Position numbers and translations under genes: made by a program. From assembly GCA_964036045.1 (NCBI GenBank), contig OZ038379.1, positions 106,966,025-107,030,024 of the forward strand: a stretch of DNA of 64,000 nucleotides, written 5' to 3'. Each line of letters starts with the position of its first letter. Within the stretch, counting starts at the first letter, position 1. Positions 53,231-62,923 of the stretch are shown piece after piece. The notes under the pieces were generated by a model. The model saw nothing but the letters and a program-made list of their open reading frames with translations, was not told where the DNA came from and searched no databases. This DNA is from Eutreptiella sp. 'Long Island Sound 2002'. Taxonomy: Eukaryota; Euglenozoa; Euglenophyceae; Eutreptiales; Eutreptiaceae.

Positions 53231-53689
53231 GGCCCCGACACGTACGCCAGGGGGGACGACCTGGACGACCCCCACATCTGGGGCACGTGGGAACGCAAAT
53301 CCCTGGACACGCTGCTCTCCATCCGCAGCAGCAACCGGGGCCTTGGTAGGGCGATGTATTGCCTCGCCAAGTGGACCCAACGGACCTGGGGGATCCCCAC
53401 GGACCGGTGGGTGTGGGTGGTCACGCTGCGCCCCCAGCAGAGGGAAGCCCCCCCAAACCGCAGGGGACCCACCCCCCCACGCCCCACCACCCCACAGCTC
53501 TGCCCGTACATGGTGGCAGCCCGCCTCATGACGCTGCTGTGGCCGGGCCCAGACACCCCCACCCAAAACTACCCCCACCTCACAGAGGAGGACATGCCCG
53601 GCATCCAGCGATGCTTCTTCCAGACCCTCGACTACCTCCAGCAAACACAACCGCACGTCCTGGAGCAGATATGGCCACCCCCTGGGTAA
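53231..53689 (+). CDS. Giant LINE ORF3: C48-like peptidase, C-terminal half
   Basis: Open to TAA at 53,687-53,689. It aligns with the host LINE at 22,190-22,590: RGLGRAMYCLAKWTQRTWG against YHLGLAMLCLTHWIQRRWP, then WVWVVTL against WIWAIPT, and TTPQLCPYMVAARLMTLLW against PQQSLTCGYHAIHRVLSRV. The Gln-to-Cys spacing and the Cys fit the last two catalytic positions of Ulp1-type peptidases, although the Gly after Cys is Pro here. The downstream helix (EEDMPGIQRCFFQTLDYLQQ) is also conserved. This completes the domain whose first half lies at 43,300-44,125. Confidence 0.55.
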   Translation, partial: GPDTYARGDDLDDPHIWGTWERKSLDTLLSIRSSNRGLGRAMYCLAKWTQRTWGIPTDRWVWVVTLRPQQREAPPNRRGPTPPRPTTPQLCPYMVAARLMTLLWPGPDTPTQNYPHLTEEDMPGIQRCFFQTLDYLQQTQPHVLEQIWPPPG

Positions 53690-54418
53690 CCCACGTGCCC
53701 GCGCAGCCGAGACAACGCCGCCACACCAGCACCAGCACGCACGGATCACCAGGGAAAACGCGCGCACACGCCCGGTGCCCAAACCCGCACCCTCATTCTC
53801 GCTACTTGCAGGACCCAGCATCATACGCCCGCCCCCAAAGCCCAGGACCCTCCGCCGTCTCCCACAGCCCTCTCCTCCGCCTCCGACTCCACAACCTCCA
53901 CCACAACGACGACCTCATCCACCGCCACCACCACGTCCTCATCCAGCACTCCACCCCCGAGGCCGCGGGGGACACCTCCCAAACGGGCCCCCAAACACGC
54001 CCCCACCGCGAGCAACCCCGCCGCCGCCAAGGCCCACGCCCTGACGAGGTCCACATCCGCGACCCAGCCGAAACCCAAAACGGCCGCCAAACAGCCACCC
54101 AAACCTGTCAGCGCGCCACGACCGCAACCCGCAGCCAAGCCCAAACCCAAGTCCAAACCCGGCGCCACGACGGCAGCGCGAACCCGGCTCCCCGAGGACG
54201 TCCTCTATGACGTTCGGCCCCAGCCGTCCCAGGCCTGAAAGCAGCAGCGCCCAGCGCGGCGCCCCCCCACCGTCACCGACGCCACCGCGACCCCCTTCAT
54301 GGCGGAGCGCGCCGCGGCCGAAGCACGACGCACCTCGTCCCGCAACCTCTCAAAGCCCGCACCCCAGGCCCACGCACCGCCCCCGACCAGGCCAGAACAA
54401 CGCTAGGGTCCACCAGCA
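53690..54418 (+). CDS. Giant LINE ORF3 Ser/Thr/Lys/Pro linker
   Basis: The frame running through about 53,820-54,238 encodes a Ser/Thr block, a Pro-Arg-Gly block, then Ala/Lys/Pro-rich sequence ending LPEDVLYDVRPQP before TGA near 54,238. The order and the ending match the host LINE linker. Other open frames here are shadows. Probably disordered. Confidence 0.45.
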
Positions 54419-55144
54419 GTGTCCCCGCCCCCCTACCAACCCTCGATGACAGCCCACATACAGCGCATGCCCCACTACTGCCGCCGCCGCGAGTCCCCGC
54501 CCAACCCCGAGGCGGAGACCGTGCGCGCAGACCCGCGGGTCCACATCCGCGCGCGCCCCCACTCCCCACGCACCCCCACGGAACAGGACTACGAGGAATC
54601 CCCCAGGCACGCCACCGACACCGGTCCCCACGAACCCGTCACACCCACCCACGCCCACTCCTCCGCCCAAGACCGCAGGCCCGCCCAGGAACAGTGGTGG
54701 CAGCGCTGGACCAACACGCAGCTCTGGGAGCTGCGAAAGTGGGCCCGGGGAGAGCCCTCCCTCGAGGGCCTGGTCCATCGGCCCCGCAAGGAATCGGTGG
54801 AGAACTACCGCCTCCGGCCGGCGGGGGGGTGGATGCCGCAGGCCGCATGGGAAGCCATGCTGGCCGATGCGCTCCACCCCCTGGGAGTCGACCCCCCCAA
54901 CCTCCCCGCGCCCCAGGACCACCCGTATGTCCTCAGGCGCCTGGGGGAGACTCTCCAGGAGACGCAGCGAGACGGCATCCGCCTGTGGGACATCACCCAA
55001 AGCCCAGCCCCGCACAAACACACCCCCTTACCACCCCACAAGCGTCGGCGCACCGACACCGGCGACACCCCCATCACCCCAGGAGCCCTGCGCACCACAC
55101 AACACGACGCGCCTGACCCCCCGGCCAGCGGCGCCGCCACCTAA
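54419..55144 (+). CDS. Giant LINE ORF3 C-terminal domain
   Basis: 241 codons ending at TAA 55,142-55,144. The core WWQRWTNTQLWELRKWARG through GGWMPQAAWEAMLADAL is shared with the host LINE ORF at 19,079-19,699. N-terminal and C-terminal parts are charged and Pro-rich, with a KRRRT patch that could act as a nuclear localisation signal. Function unknown. Confidence 0.6.
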   Translation: MSPPPYQPSMTAHIQRMPHYCRRRESPPNPEAETVRADPRVHIRARPHSPRTPTEQDYEESPRHATDTGPHEPVTPTHAHSSAQDRRPAQEQWWQRWTNTQLWELRKWARGEPSLEGLVHRPRKESVENYRLRPAGGWMPQAAWEAMLADALHPLGVDPPNLPAPQDHPYVLRRLGETLQETQRDGIRLWDITQSPAPHKHTPLPPHKRRRTDTGDTPITPGALRTTQHDAPDPPASGAAT

Positions 55145-55739
55145 CCCCGTTACCCAGCAAACGACCACCACGGGGCGCCACGCCAGACCCCGCCCAGAAG
55201 TCACCAAACAGACCGGACGCCGAAGGACGCCAACGCACACGACAACGGGCACCACTACGCCCAAAGGCACCGAACCCAGGCCCGCTACCGTCGCAACTGC
55301 CTAACCGAGCCAGATCCCAAGCACAAATCAAACCCGAGCCACACCCCGGAACCGCTAACCCTTGACTCCTAACCAGGCCCGCCGAGGGAACAACGTAACC
55401 ACAGCCCACACCCACAGCCCACACAGCCGCCTAACCAGCCAGCTTCAGAAGCAAAGAGACACCTCACCTAACCCACCCTGACCCAAGCCCGTGTACATCA
55501 GGGCGCGCGAGCCGCACCTCTGGGGCGCGACCGCCGCCACAGCACCGACGACACACGCCAGAGGACACAACGCTATCGCACCAGCTGCCCATGCCTGTGC
55601 CTGCAGTGTACGCGCGCCCCTGTTTTTCTTTTTTTTTCCCGAAAAAAGAAAGAAAAAAAAACAAAAAAAAAAAACAAAAAACGAAAATTAGGGGGGGAGG
55701 AAGAGGGACACAACCACCCATGGCACATGCGCACCGCAC

Positions 55740-55925
55740 ACAGCGCGCACACTGGTGAACGGGAGCCAAGTGGCCCAGGACTCCGCACATGCAACACAAC
55801 ACACCGAGCGAGCACACCGGTGAACAGGAGCGAGGTGGCCCAGGACACCGCAGACGCAACACAGCAAACCGCGCAGGCACACCGGTGAACAGGAGCCCAA
55901 CGGCCCAGGACACTGCACACACGTA
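55740..55925 (+). repeat. 65-bp minisatellite, 3 degenerate units in the 3' UTR
   Basis: GGTGAACGGGAGCC, GGTGAACAGGAGCG and GGTGAACAGGAGCC recur at ~63-65 bp spacing, each followed by GGCCCAGGAC. They are clearly related to the 25,395-28,040 array. The same minisatellite therefore occurs near both ends of the giant LINE. Confidence 0.88.
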
Positions 55926-56480
55926 GGGCGGCCGAGGGACAGGAAAGAACCAATACCCCATGGGTCGGACGCACTGGGACGACACAGCCGACCCACCGGG
56001 CCAGTGGCAGGAGCGGTACTCCAAGGCCACTGGTCCGAGCCCGGCCAGGCTGCATCGGGGACCATGGCAAACGTCACCCGGAGCCATGGAAGCAACCGGT
56101 GACAGGCGAGCCGGTACACAGTCCAGGAGGGAGTCACCTGCCAAGCAGAGTGGCCCCGCAACTCAAGCCACAAGGGTGAGGCGGTCGTACCGTAGACAAG
56201 CGGGAGCAATACCCCTTGTGGTGAGAGATACTCCACACGGCTGGGCAGCCCCCAGAGCTGCCGCCCAAAGGAGGGGGCATGTGGCCCTACCCATGGACAC
56301 ATGTGGGGACACCCTCCCACCTGGGACACAGGGACCGGGTGGCCGCGACAATGCCTTCCCAAGCACATGCGGGAGCGGCTCAAGAGGCACCTGACATAGG
56401 GCAGTGGGAGGGGGAGGACGTCCCCTTGGTAAGACCTTCTTCCTGCAATGTCAAGGGAGGCATCCCGAGCTCCCGAAGAT

Positions 56481-56495
56481 ACCTACCTACCTACC
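56481..56495 (+). other. ACCT tail of giant LINE
   Basis: ACCTACCTACCTACC immediately before the right target copy. It is a 3' microsatellite tail of the kind generated by target-primed reverse transcription, and fixes the plus orientation of the insertion. Confidence 0.75.
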
Positions 56496-56508
56496 TAGGA
56501 GTAGATGT
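56496..56508 (+). repeat. 13-bp target-site duplication, right copy (giant LINE)
   Basis: TAGGAGTAGATGT, identical to 24,826-24,838. Host-LINE coding sequence on the minus strand begins directly to its right. Confidence 0.9.
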
Positions 56509-57010
56509 AGTGGAGGATGTAGGCTGTGTCTGCGTTTAGGTCGTGGCATGTGAGGGTTTGTGTTCGGTGCTCCGGTGTGTGGCAGGAGTAATGGAGCGGA
56601 TAGTAGGGGTGCTCGTGCTTGCCCGTTCTGACTGGTTCGTACATGCTGTAACGGATTGCGATTCCTGCCGGGTCGGGGCAGGGCCAGGTTGGTGTAGTGG
56701 TGAAGAGCCGATTGGGCGCTTGGTCGGGGTTCCACGCTACCGTGGGGTTGGTGTCGGTGCGGTGGAACCATGGGGCTACCCATGCGTAGGCCTGTTGTGG
56801 TAGGTGGGTTGTGGGCTGGGTGTGGTGGCGTGCTATGAGGTGTAGTACAGGCCATGGTGTGGTTGGTGCCTCGGGGTCACAGGCCCAACATGTGCGTGGC
56901 ATGCTCTGCGAGTCATGGGGGACCCGTGGTAGGTCTTGGGCGGTCATGTGGTGTTTCGGTATGCGCCATTTTGCCCCGTGGTGGATGACGTGGTCTGCGT
57001 GGGTTTGGCT
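56509..57010 (-). pseudogene. Host LINE RT-RNase H spacer
   Basis: The ORF 56,947-56,495 contains PRTCWACDPEAP, WPVLHLIARHH and TAYILHYIYS, matching PRTCWHCRWQP, WPLLHLISIHYH and TGYLFHLMYAY in the giant LINE. A TGA at 57,011-57,013 separates it from the RT in the same frame. The coding sequence is cut by the insertion at its left end. Confidence 0.8.
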
Positions 57011-58960
57011 TCATTCAGGGGCAAGTAGTAGGGTTACTGGTGGGACTGGGCCCGTCACCGGGGGGACGGCTTCGTGTTTTGAGCCGGTGGGTGCGTAGGG
57101 CGGTGTCGCTGGGATGGGTCGGGGGTGTTGCTTTTTGAAATCTCGGTAGGCGGCTCGCATGTCTTTGGTGCCCAGCAGAGTGTGTCCCGCTGCTCGTGCC
57201 GTCTGCGTGAGGTACTGGTGGAAGAGGCGGTATTGAGGCCATTCGGGAAGCTGTAGAGAGGGGGTGTGGTGTGCCCCGCTGTGGTGCAGGACCCGTATTT
57301 GGGGGAGGGTGACGTATACTACGGTGATGGAGGCCCCGACAAGGTCTATGGTGTGGATGGTGCCCTTGGGGTGATGGCGGAGGTCCCCGCAGAGGACCGC
57401 TGGAGGCCCTTCCTCTGGGCACGTGTGGTTGGTGAGTATGGCGTGGTGTGGGGATGGGAGGAGAAGCTGCAGGTGGTTCCACAGGCGCGTGTTCATGTCG
57501 GTGGGCATGCCCGTCTCATGCAGTACCCAGCTCGGGCATGTGTTGCGGGCCCGTTGTGCGGCTTGGAGGCGGATTGTGGTGACCTCGCGGAACTCCGCTG
57601 AGTGGTTGTGGGTCATACGGTGAAGGAGGAGGGCGGTGTGTCTGGTGTAGGCAGCTTTCACCTCGTCCCCTATGGTGTTCCCATAGTGGGGCCATGCCGC
57701 TCGGATGGCGCGGGTGGGTATAGAGGTGGGCCAGCCCCCGTGTGCTGCCCATGCCTTGATCACGGCGCGTGTGGCCGGCTGGAGGGCGGTGGTGGGGTGT
57801 GTCAGGGGGAGTGCTTGGAAGCCTATGGAGGCGTTCAAGACCCTGGTGAGGTAGTGCGCCAGGCTCTGGTCGGACAGGGAGAGGGCCTTGGTGGTCGGGG
57901 ACGCATATCTGGGGAGATGGGCGAGGTGTGATTGCAACTTTGGAGGGAGGGTGGCGTCCTCAGGGTTGGCAGCCTGGATTACCCCCAGGCAGGTGGTGGT
58001 TGTCACGACTTGCATGGGGGGCCCTTTTGGCCCTAGGGTGGGGGCTGTGGCAGATCCGTTGATCATGGCCACTGACTTTGTGGGCTGGACGATGAGGTTG
58101 TTGTGGGAGAGGTAGGAGACAGTGACGTCCAGTAAGTCATTGGCCTGTGGGGTGACAATTGGCCCGGGGTCCGGGGCATGGGGTTCGTGTGGGGTGTGCA
58201 CGACCGTGAGGTTGGTGTCGTCCGCGAAGCCCACCAGGGGGGAGAGGAGGAGGTAGGGTGCGTAGGCCGGGTAATCCTGCTCGATTGCGAGGGCCAGGGG
58301 GAGCGTCACGAGAAGGTACAGGAAGGGGCCTTCTGCTCCTCCTTGGGGGACCCTGCTGCCTGGCTCCAGGAAGGGGGTGAGTCCTGCTCCAGTGCGGACC
58401 GTGTATTTTCGGGTGCGGATGTAGCCGGGAGCGAAGTTGTAGAAGGGGAGGCCTAGGCGTTTCCACATCGCTTCTAGAAGGAGCCAGGGGGTGTTCGGGA
58501 AGGCTCCTTTGACGTCGAGGGAGGCGCTGATGGGGTTCCACCGGGTCCATGTCGGCGATGGTGCCCTGGAGGAAGATGGCCTCGTGTTGGGACCGGCCTG
58601 GGATGGCCCCCCAGAGGCTGGCTGGTATGTGGGGGTCCGGGTGGGGGCGGATGCAGCGTAGGAGGATGGTCCAGACGATTTTGACCTCCGTGACTGCACA
58701 GACTATGGGGCGCCAGTTGTCTGGGTTTGCCCAGCCCCCTCTTTTGTAGAGGGGGCGGACACCGTTTGCCCAGTCTGGTGGCAGGGGGGTCTGCCCCGTG
58801 ACGATGTCCCAGAGGCGGTGGGCGAGGATGCGGAGGAGGTGGGCGGAGAGGTGGTAGTATGCCTCCGCAGGGAGGCCGTCGTAGCCTGGGGTTTCGTGTT
58901 GCCAGAGACTGTGGATGGCCTTCCGGACTTCGTGGAGGGTGAAGGGGCGCTTTTCCAGTT
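57011..58960 (-). pseudogene. Host LINE reverse transcriptase
   Basis: Main frame 58,699-57,011. Motifs: SASLDVKGAFPNTPW, SRVPQGGAEGPFLYLL and VGFADDTNLTVV with the catalytic Asp pair, then a conserved thumb including WAAHGGWPTSIP and RNTCPSWVLHETG. The fingers part (GYDGLPAEAYYHL and PDNWRPIVC, about 58,680-58,900) lies in a different frame, so one or more indels separate the RT N-terminus. Catalytic residues are preserved. Confidence 0.85.
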
Positions 58961-60340
58961 GCCTCCTCTGGGCGTGGTTGAAGACCCGAGGCCTGGGTGT
59001 CTGGGTACAGTGTGTCTTGGGTTGGCGTGTGTTCCCGGAGGAAGCTGTCTTGGGTGGCTTGGAGCACTGTGGCTGGGTCGTTGGTGAGGGAGCCGTCCTG
59101 CTGCCGGACCGTGGTGATGGTGCGGTGGCCGGTGTCGGTCATGGCGTCGTTGAGGTGGCGGATGGCCTTGTAGGGGAGTTCATGTTGCGCATACCGTTCG
59201 TGTTCCTGGGCGATGCGCTGTTGCCTGTGGATGTGCCACCGCTGCAAGTCTGCCCTGATGTGGGCTATCTGCGTCCTGCAGTGGTGTATCTGGCGGCGGG
59301 TTCCGGGGGTGTCGGTGTGGAGGAGGGTCGCCAGTTGTTGCTTTGCATGCCAGTGGTCTTGGAGCATGTCCCCTAGGGCCGTGGGTGGTTGGTCGTCGTC
59401 TGTGTGGGGGTGTTGCTGGAAGCCGCAGGCGACGGCGGCCGTGCGCATGGCTGTGAGTAGGTCGGTGGGGTCTGGTTGGATGCGCCGGGCGCGGTCTATG
59501 GCCCTGTGATATTCGGACCAGGCATGCTTGTCATGCAGTGGGGGCATCTTCAGGGGGGGTGGTAGGCCTTGGTCCGCATCCTCTGGGGGGCTGGGGGGAA
59601 GGTTGGGGATGGTGAGGCGGATGCGCAGGGGGCTATGGCCTGTAGGTCCCAGCGAGAGGGGTCCATATCGGGCCTCCGCCCAGATGATGGTGGTTGAATC
59701 GCCATAGCATACGTCGATGCGGAATGGGGCGGCATCTGTTTGGTCGCAGAAGTGGGATGGTTGGCCTTCGAGGTTGGCCGTCAGGTCCACGAGCCCCAGC
59801 ATTTCCATGGTGTCGCGGACTGCATGCTCCTGGGCTGTGGCCTGTCCCCCTTGGTCAGCCGGGGTGGGGGCGGCGTTCATGTTGCCGATGATGATTGTGG
59901 GGGCAAGCATGGCCATCTGGCGGTATGTCTCGGCCAGGGCTTGGAGGAAGGGTTCGGTGGCGTCGCCGAAGGGGACTTGGGCGTTGATGACGTTAAGTTG
60001 CCATCCGTCCCCGACGACCTCATAGACACCTAGCCTCCTTGGGACGCTGAGGTGGTGGACGAGGTGGACGTGGATGCCAGTTCGGGCGTACAGGGGGGTC
60101 CCCTTGTGCCAGTAGCATTTGTACGCTTTCCGGTCCGGGGTATATATGGGGGTGGTTTCAGGGGGGTCGTCGCGTTGTAGGCCTTGTTCCTGGAAGGCGA
60201 GGAGGTGGGGAACCCGGACCCGGCCCCTGTGCCATCGGGAGCTCCTGGAGCGCGGTTGTGGCGTCCTCTGAGTATGTGACCACCAGGTGGTTGAGGTCGA
60301 GGAGGTTGACGGTGGCCTCAGTGGGGGCGGGCCAGGGGTG
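58961..60340 (-). pseudogene. Host LINE APE-type endonuclease
   Basis: In the main frame of the ORF 59,916-58,474: TIIIGNMNAAP, APFRIDVCYGD and TGHSPLRIR. Upstream and partly in another frame are NLLDLNHLVVTY and LLAFQEQGL, supplying the Asn and Glu motifs. Order and spacing match 35,810-37,180 of the giant LINE. Frames change near 60,200 and near 59,010. Confidence 0.82.
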
Positions 60341-61204
60341 TGGAGGCTTGTGCCCTCGGCCCTTGCCCCGTCAGGGAGGGGGACTCGGGCTCGGGGACTT
60401 TTTGCCGGTTGGTGGGCGCTTGGATAGGCGCGGCGGGGGGAGGCCTTGGCTCCACTCCGGGGGGAGCTACCCAGTGTATTTGGTGCCGCTGTGGGCCTTG
60501 TTCTCGTCGGTGCGGAGTCGGATGGGTTGGGCGCTGGTGAGCTCCAGGGTGTGGCCTTCTGGCTTGTCCGGGGCGCTGCTGCCTTGGTCTAGCTCTTTTT
60601 GGCGCCGTCAGACCACCTGGATCTGTGGCCCCCCGTTGTCCCCCGGGTCGCGGAGGCGGTACTGAATTGTGCCCTCACACCAGATCCAGCCACCTGTGTG
60701 GTTGTTGCGGAAGGGCTGCTGGACCTTCGCGCCCTTTTCGAATCCTGGGTACGCCTCGGGCGGGGGCGGTGCTGGTGGCGGGAGAGAGGATGATGAGGGT
60801 GCCTGGTCCGGGTGGGGCGGTGGTAATGATGAGAGGGAGGATGACGAGGATGCTTGGTCCGGGTTTGCGGGGTGGGTCGGGTGGGGTGCGGGGGGTCGGG
60901 AGGTCGCTGCTTTTCTGGCTTGGTAGGGGGCAGGTGCGCCCCTTTTTTGTCTCGCTCGCTTGGGTGGGACTGGAGGTAGCGGGGCGGGGGGGGCGTGGGG
61001 TTTGAAGAAGGGGTGCGTTGCTTGCTGGCCCGGATCCCTCAGTGGGGGTTCTGCCGGCGTTTGCATGTTCGCTTTCGCGTGGCTGCGCATGAGGTCGGCA
61101 AGCTTGCGCACGGTCTCCGGGGGATCGGATGGCCATGGCAGTGCGGCCGGGCTGTCGTCGAAGGCGTGGTGAAGGTGGTAGTTCCTCATGGCCTTGGCCT
61201 GCAT
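60341..61204 (-). pseudogene. Host LINE ORF1 C-terminal Trp-rich module
   Basis: The ORF 61,204-60,608 starts with a helical segment, continues through a Pro/Ala/Ser-rich stretch with poly-Ser blocks, and ends in AKVQQPFRNN, GWIWCEGTIQYRL and PQIQVV. A TGA (60,608-60,610) stands where the giant LINE has Arg-Trp. The frame then goes on with LELTSAQPIRLRTDE and SGTKYTG, matching MQLCTPDTEHLTGTEYTG in the other copy. Same SH3/Tudor-like pattern as 35,252-35,809. Confidence 0.65.
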
Positions 61205-62092
61205 GACCCAGGCCTCTGTGGGTTCCGGTGTGTCTGGGCCGTTGGGGGAGCCTCGAGCCCAGTAGAGTGCTGTGTGGAGGGCTTACCAGGGGGCGCCTTC
61301 GCGGCCTGTGAGGGTGGTGGCCTGGAGGAGTCGCTGCCGGCCCCGTGGGGGGTCTTCCGGGTCTATTTCCGGGGTATAGGCCTGGGCCGCCATGAGGACT
61401 CTGTGTGCCCAGTGGAGGACCCACCATTGGGCGTCCGCTTTGAGGATGTGGATGGCAGGTTGTTGGGGGGGCATGTCCAGGGTGTCCCACGATGCGATGG
61501 CTAGTTCTATCCCGGAGGGGTGGAGGTGTGGGGTAGGCCTGCGGCTTAGGAGTTGATCGATGTGGAAGGGGCTGACGGGATCTTTGGGGCCCTGCGGTGG
61601 TGGGGGCATCGCTGGGATGGTTGTGGGGTCCCATTGGCGTTCCTGGGCGGCGAGGATGTATAGGGCGGCGGTGATGATGTGGTGGGCTTGCCCCTCCGGG
61701 ACGATGTGGCGCTCCGTGCCGAAGTCTCTTGGTAGCTGGGCTGCGGGGTGGACGGTGATGTGGGCTTGGGCGCGTTGGTGGGCCTTTTTTCCCCTGTCTG
61801 GCGCCTGCGTCCTTTTGTCCCCCGGGATGTGCTGGTGTTGGTGTTTTGGTGGGGGCGGTCCCAGGGCGAGGGATTCTACTCCGTGGAGGGGGATGGCATG
61901 TTCCCTGGACCTGTTGGGCAGGATGTATATGCCCGGGTCTCCCGTTACGGTGCCCAGGTACATGTTGCCTGTGATGGTGGGGGCCGGCAGCGGTTGGCGC
62001 AGGGGCGAGGTGCATGGGGTGGAGCAGGGCGGGTCATGGTGCTCAGACCGGGGGTGGTCGATGCAGTACGGGGTGACGTGTACGACGAAGGG
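61205..62092 (-). pseudogene. Host LINE ORF1, third segment
   Basis: The ORF 61,963-61,283 carries MYLGTVTGDPGIYILP and IELAIASWDTLDMPP and ends at TAA (61,283-61,285), where the giant LINE has Glu in WEALHYALYW. The reading frame continues beyond the TAA with ALHTALYWARGSPNG. Single-base damage is the likely cause. Confidence 0.7.
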
Positions 62093-62923
62093 TCAGACGG
62101 CGCGCTGGAGTTTGTGGAATGGGATGTTGTGGAGGCGCGCCACCGCTAGTGTGTGGGGGCGCTCTTCGCTGATCCACACGGTGTCTGCCTGCAACGCCGC
62201 TAGGTTCAGGCAGTCCGTGGTGATACCTGTGATGGTGCGGTTGTGGGTGGCATCTGACACTCTGGCGGGGGGGGCGCTGATGCGGGGGATGCCGTGGTCA
62301 TCGTGGAGGGTGCGGGCCTTGCGCCTCGCATCGTGTGGGTGCTGGGGCTCCTGGGCGGGGGTGAGCATACCTGTGTGTTTGAGCTTCTTGTTGGGGCGGT
62401 CTGCTGTGTGGAAGGGGTCCGGCCAGGAGGGGGCGTGGTGGAGGGTGGGGTGTGGGAGGTCCCCCCGTGTTGCCCATGTGTACAGGGTGGCCGCGGCAGC
62501 CCCTTCCGCCTGTATGGTGTATCGCTCGTCGTGTTGGCGACGGGTGACGAGGACGTTGGGGGCTGTCAGCTCATACACCTGTGTGGTGTAGGGGAGCCGG
62601 CGGCTGACGGTGATCTTGGCGGCGTCGTTCTTGCGCGTGGTGGTGTGGGGGATGACGTAGTGGGTCGCCCAATCGTCCTGGGGGGTGTGTTCTGTCGTGT
62701 CCACCTTGAGTGGGTGGTGGAGCGGCTTCGGTGTTGGGGGTTTTTCTTGGGCCTTTGCGTGGGGCACCACTTTGGTTTCGACCAGGTATTGTGGGCCCCA
62801 GGTTTCCGTGGCCCCTACCTGTGTGGCTGCCGCTGCTGCAGCTTGGAGGAGGGCGGTTGTGTTGGTGTCTAGAGGGGGGGCCCCTGGTTGGGGGCTGAGG
62901 GTGTCGTGGTCTTGGTATGCCCA
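62093..62923 (-). CDS. Host LINE ORF1, second segment
   Basis: The frame opens after the TGA at 62,924-62,926 and includes the ORF 62,770-62,093. It contains VYELTAPNVLVTRR and ISEERPHTLAVARLHNI, which match YDIPTPNVIVTHN and YYGESRTARVADLRTI of the giant LINE. No enzyme motif. It belongs to the same protein as the next entry, in the same frame. Confidence 0.65.
   Translation of the reverse strand, partial: WAYQDHDTLSPQPGAPPLDTNTTALLQAAAAAATQVGATETWGPQYLVETKVVPHAKAQEKPPTPKPLHHPLKVDTTEHTPQDDWATHYVIPHTTTRKNDAAKITVSRRLPYTTQVYELTAPNVLVTRRQHDERYTIQAEGAAAATLYTWATRGDLPHPTLHHAPSWPDPFHTADRPNKKLKHTGMLTPAQEPQHPHDARRKARTLHDDHGIPRISAPPARVSDATHNRTITGITTDCLNLAALQADTVWISEERPHTLAVARLHNIPFHKLQRAV

Larger units (their letters stand above)
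24839..56495 (+). mobile_element. Giant LINE (plus strand), containing a nested inner LINE
   Basis: A 31.66 kb insertion between 13-bp duplications. Removing the nested 9.08 kb inner LINE and one target copy leaves about 22.6 kb. Order: 83-, 65- and 64-bp minisatellites; a C-rich 5' region; ORF1; APE endonuclease-RT-RNase H-finger; RING/PHD-like finger; His/Pro-rich segment; C48-like peptidase (interrupted); linker; C-terminal domain; 3' UTR with three 65-bp units; and an ACCT tail. APE endonuclease, RT and RNase H together indicate an I/Dualen-like non-LTR element. About five in-frame stops and several frameshifts, often at C runs, mean this copy is inactive as assembled. Confidence 0.85.
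55145..56495 (+). other. 3' UTR of giant LINE
   Basis: 1.35 kb. It contains a T-run/A-run block at 55,620-55,690 (a T-rich stretch, CCCG, then A-rich), three degenerate 65-bp minisatellite units at 55,740-55,925 in the same orientation as the 5' array, unique sequence, and the ACCT tail. The ORFs on both strands over the repeat are compositional. Confidence 0.6.

Noticed and set aside
24839-56495. DNA transposon or giant virus-like insertion with inverted ends
   Set aside because: No terminal inverted repeats are visible at the two ends. The ACCT tail, 13-bp duplication and encoded APE endonuclease-RT indicate target-primed reverse transcription.
24826-56508. Programmed genome scrambling of one gene into distant pieces
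   Set aside because: The short repeat at the break looks like a pointer sequence, but a retrotransposon occupies precisely the interval, so an insertion with target duplication explains it.
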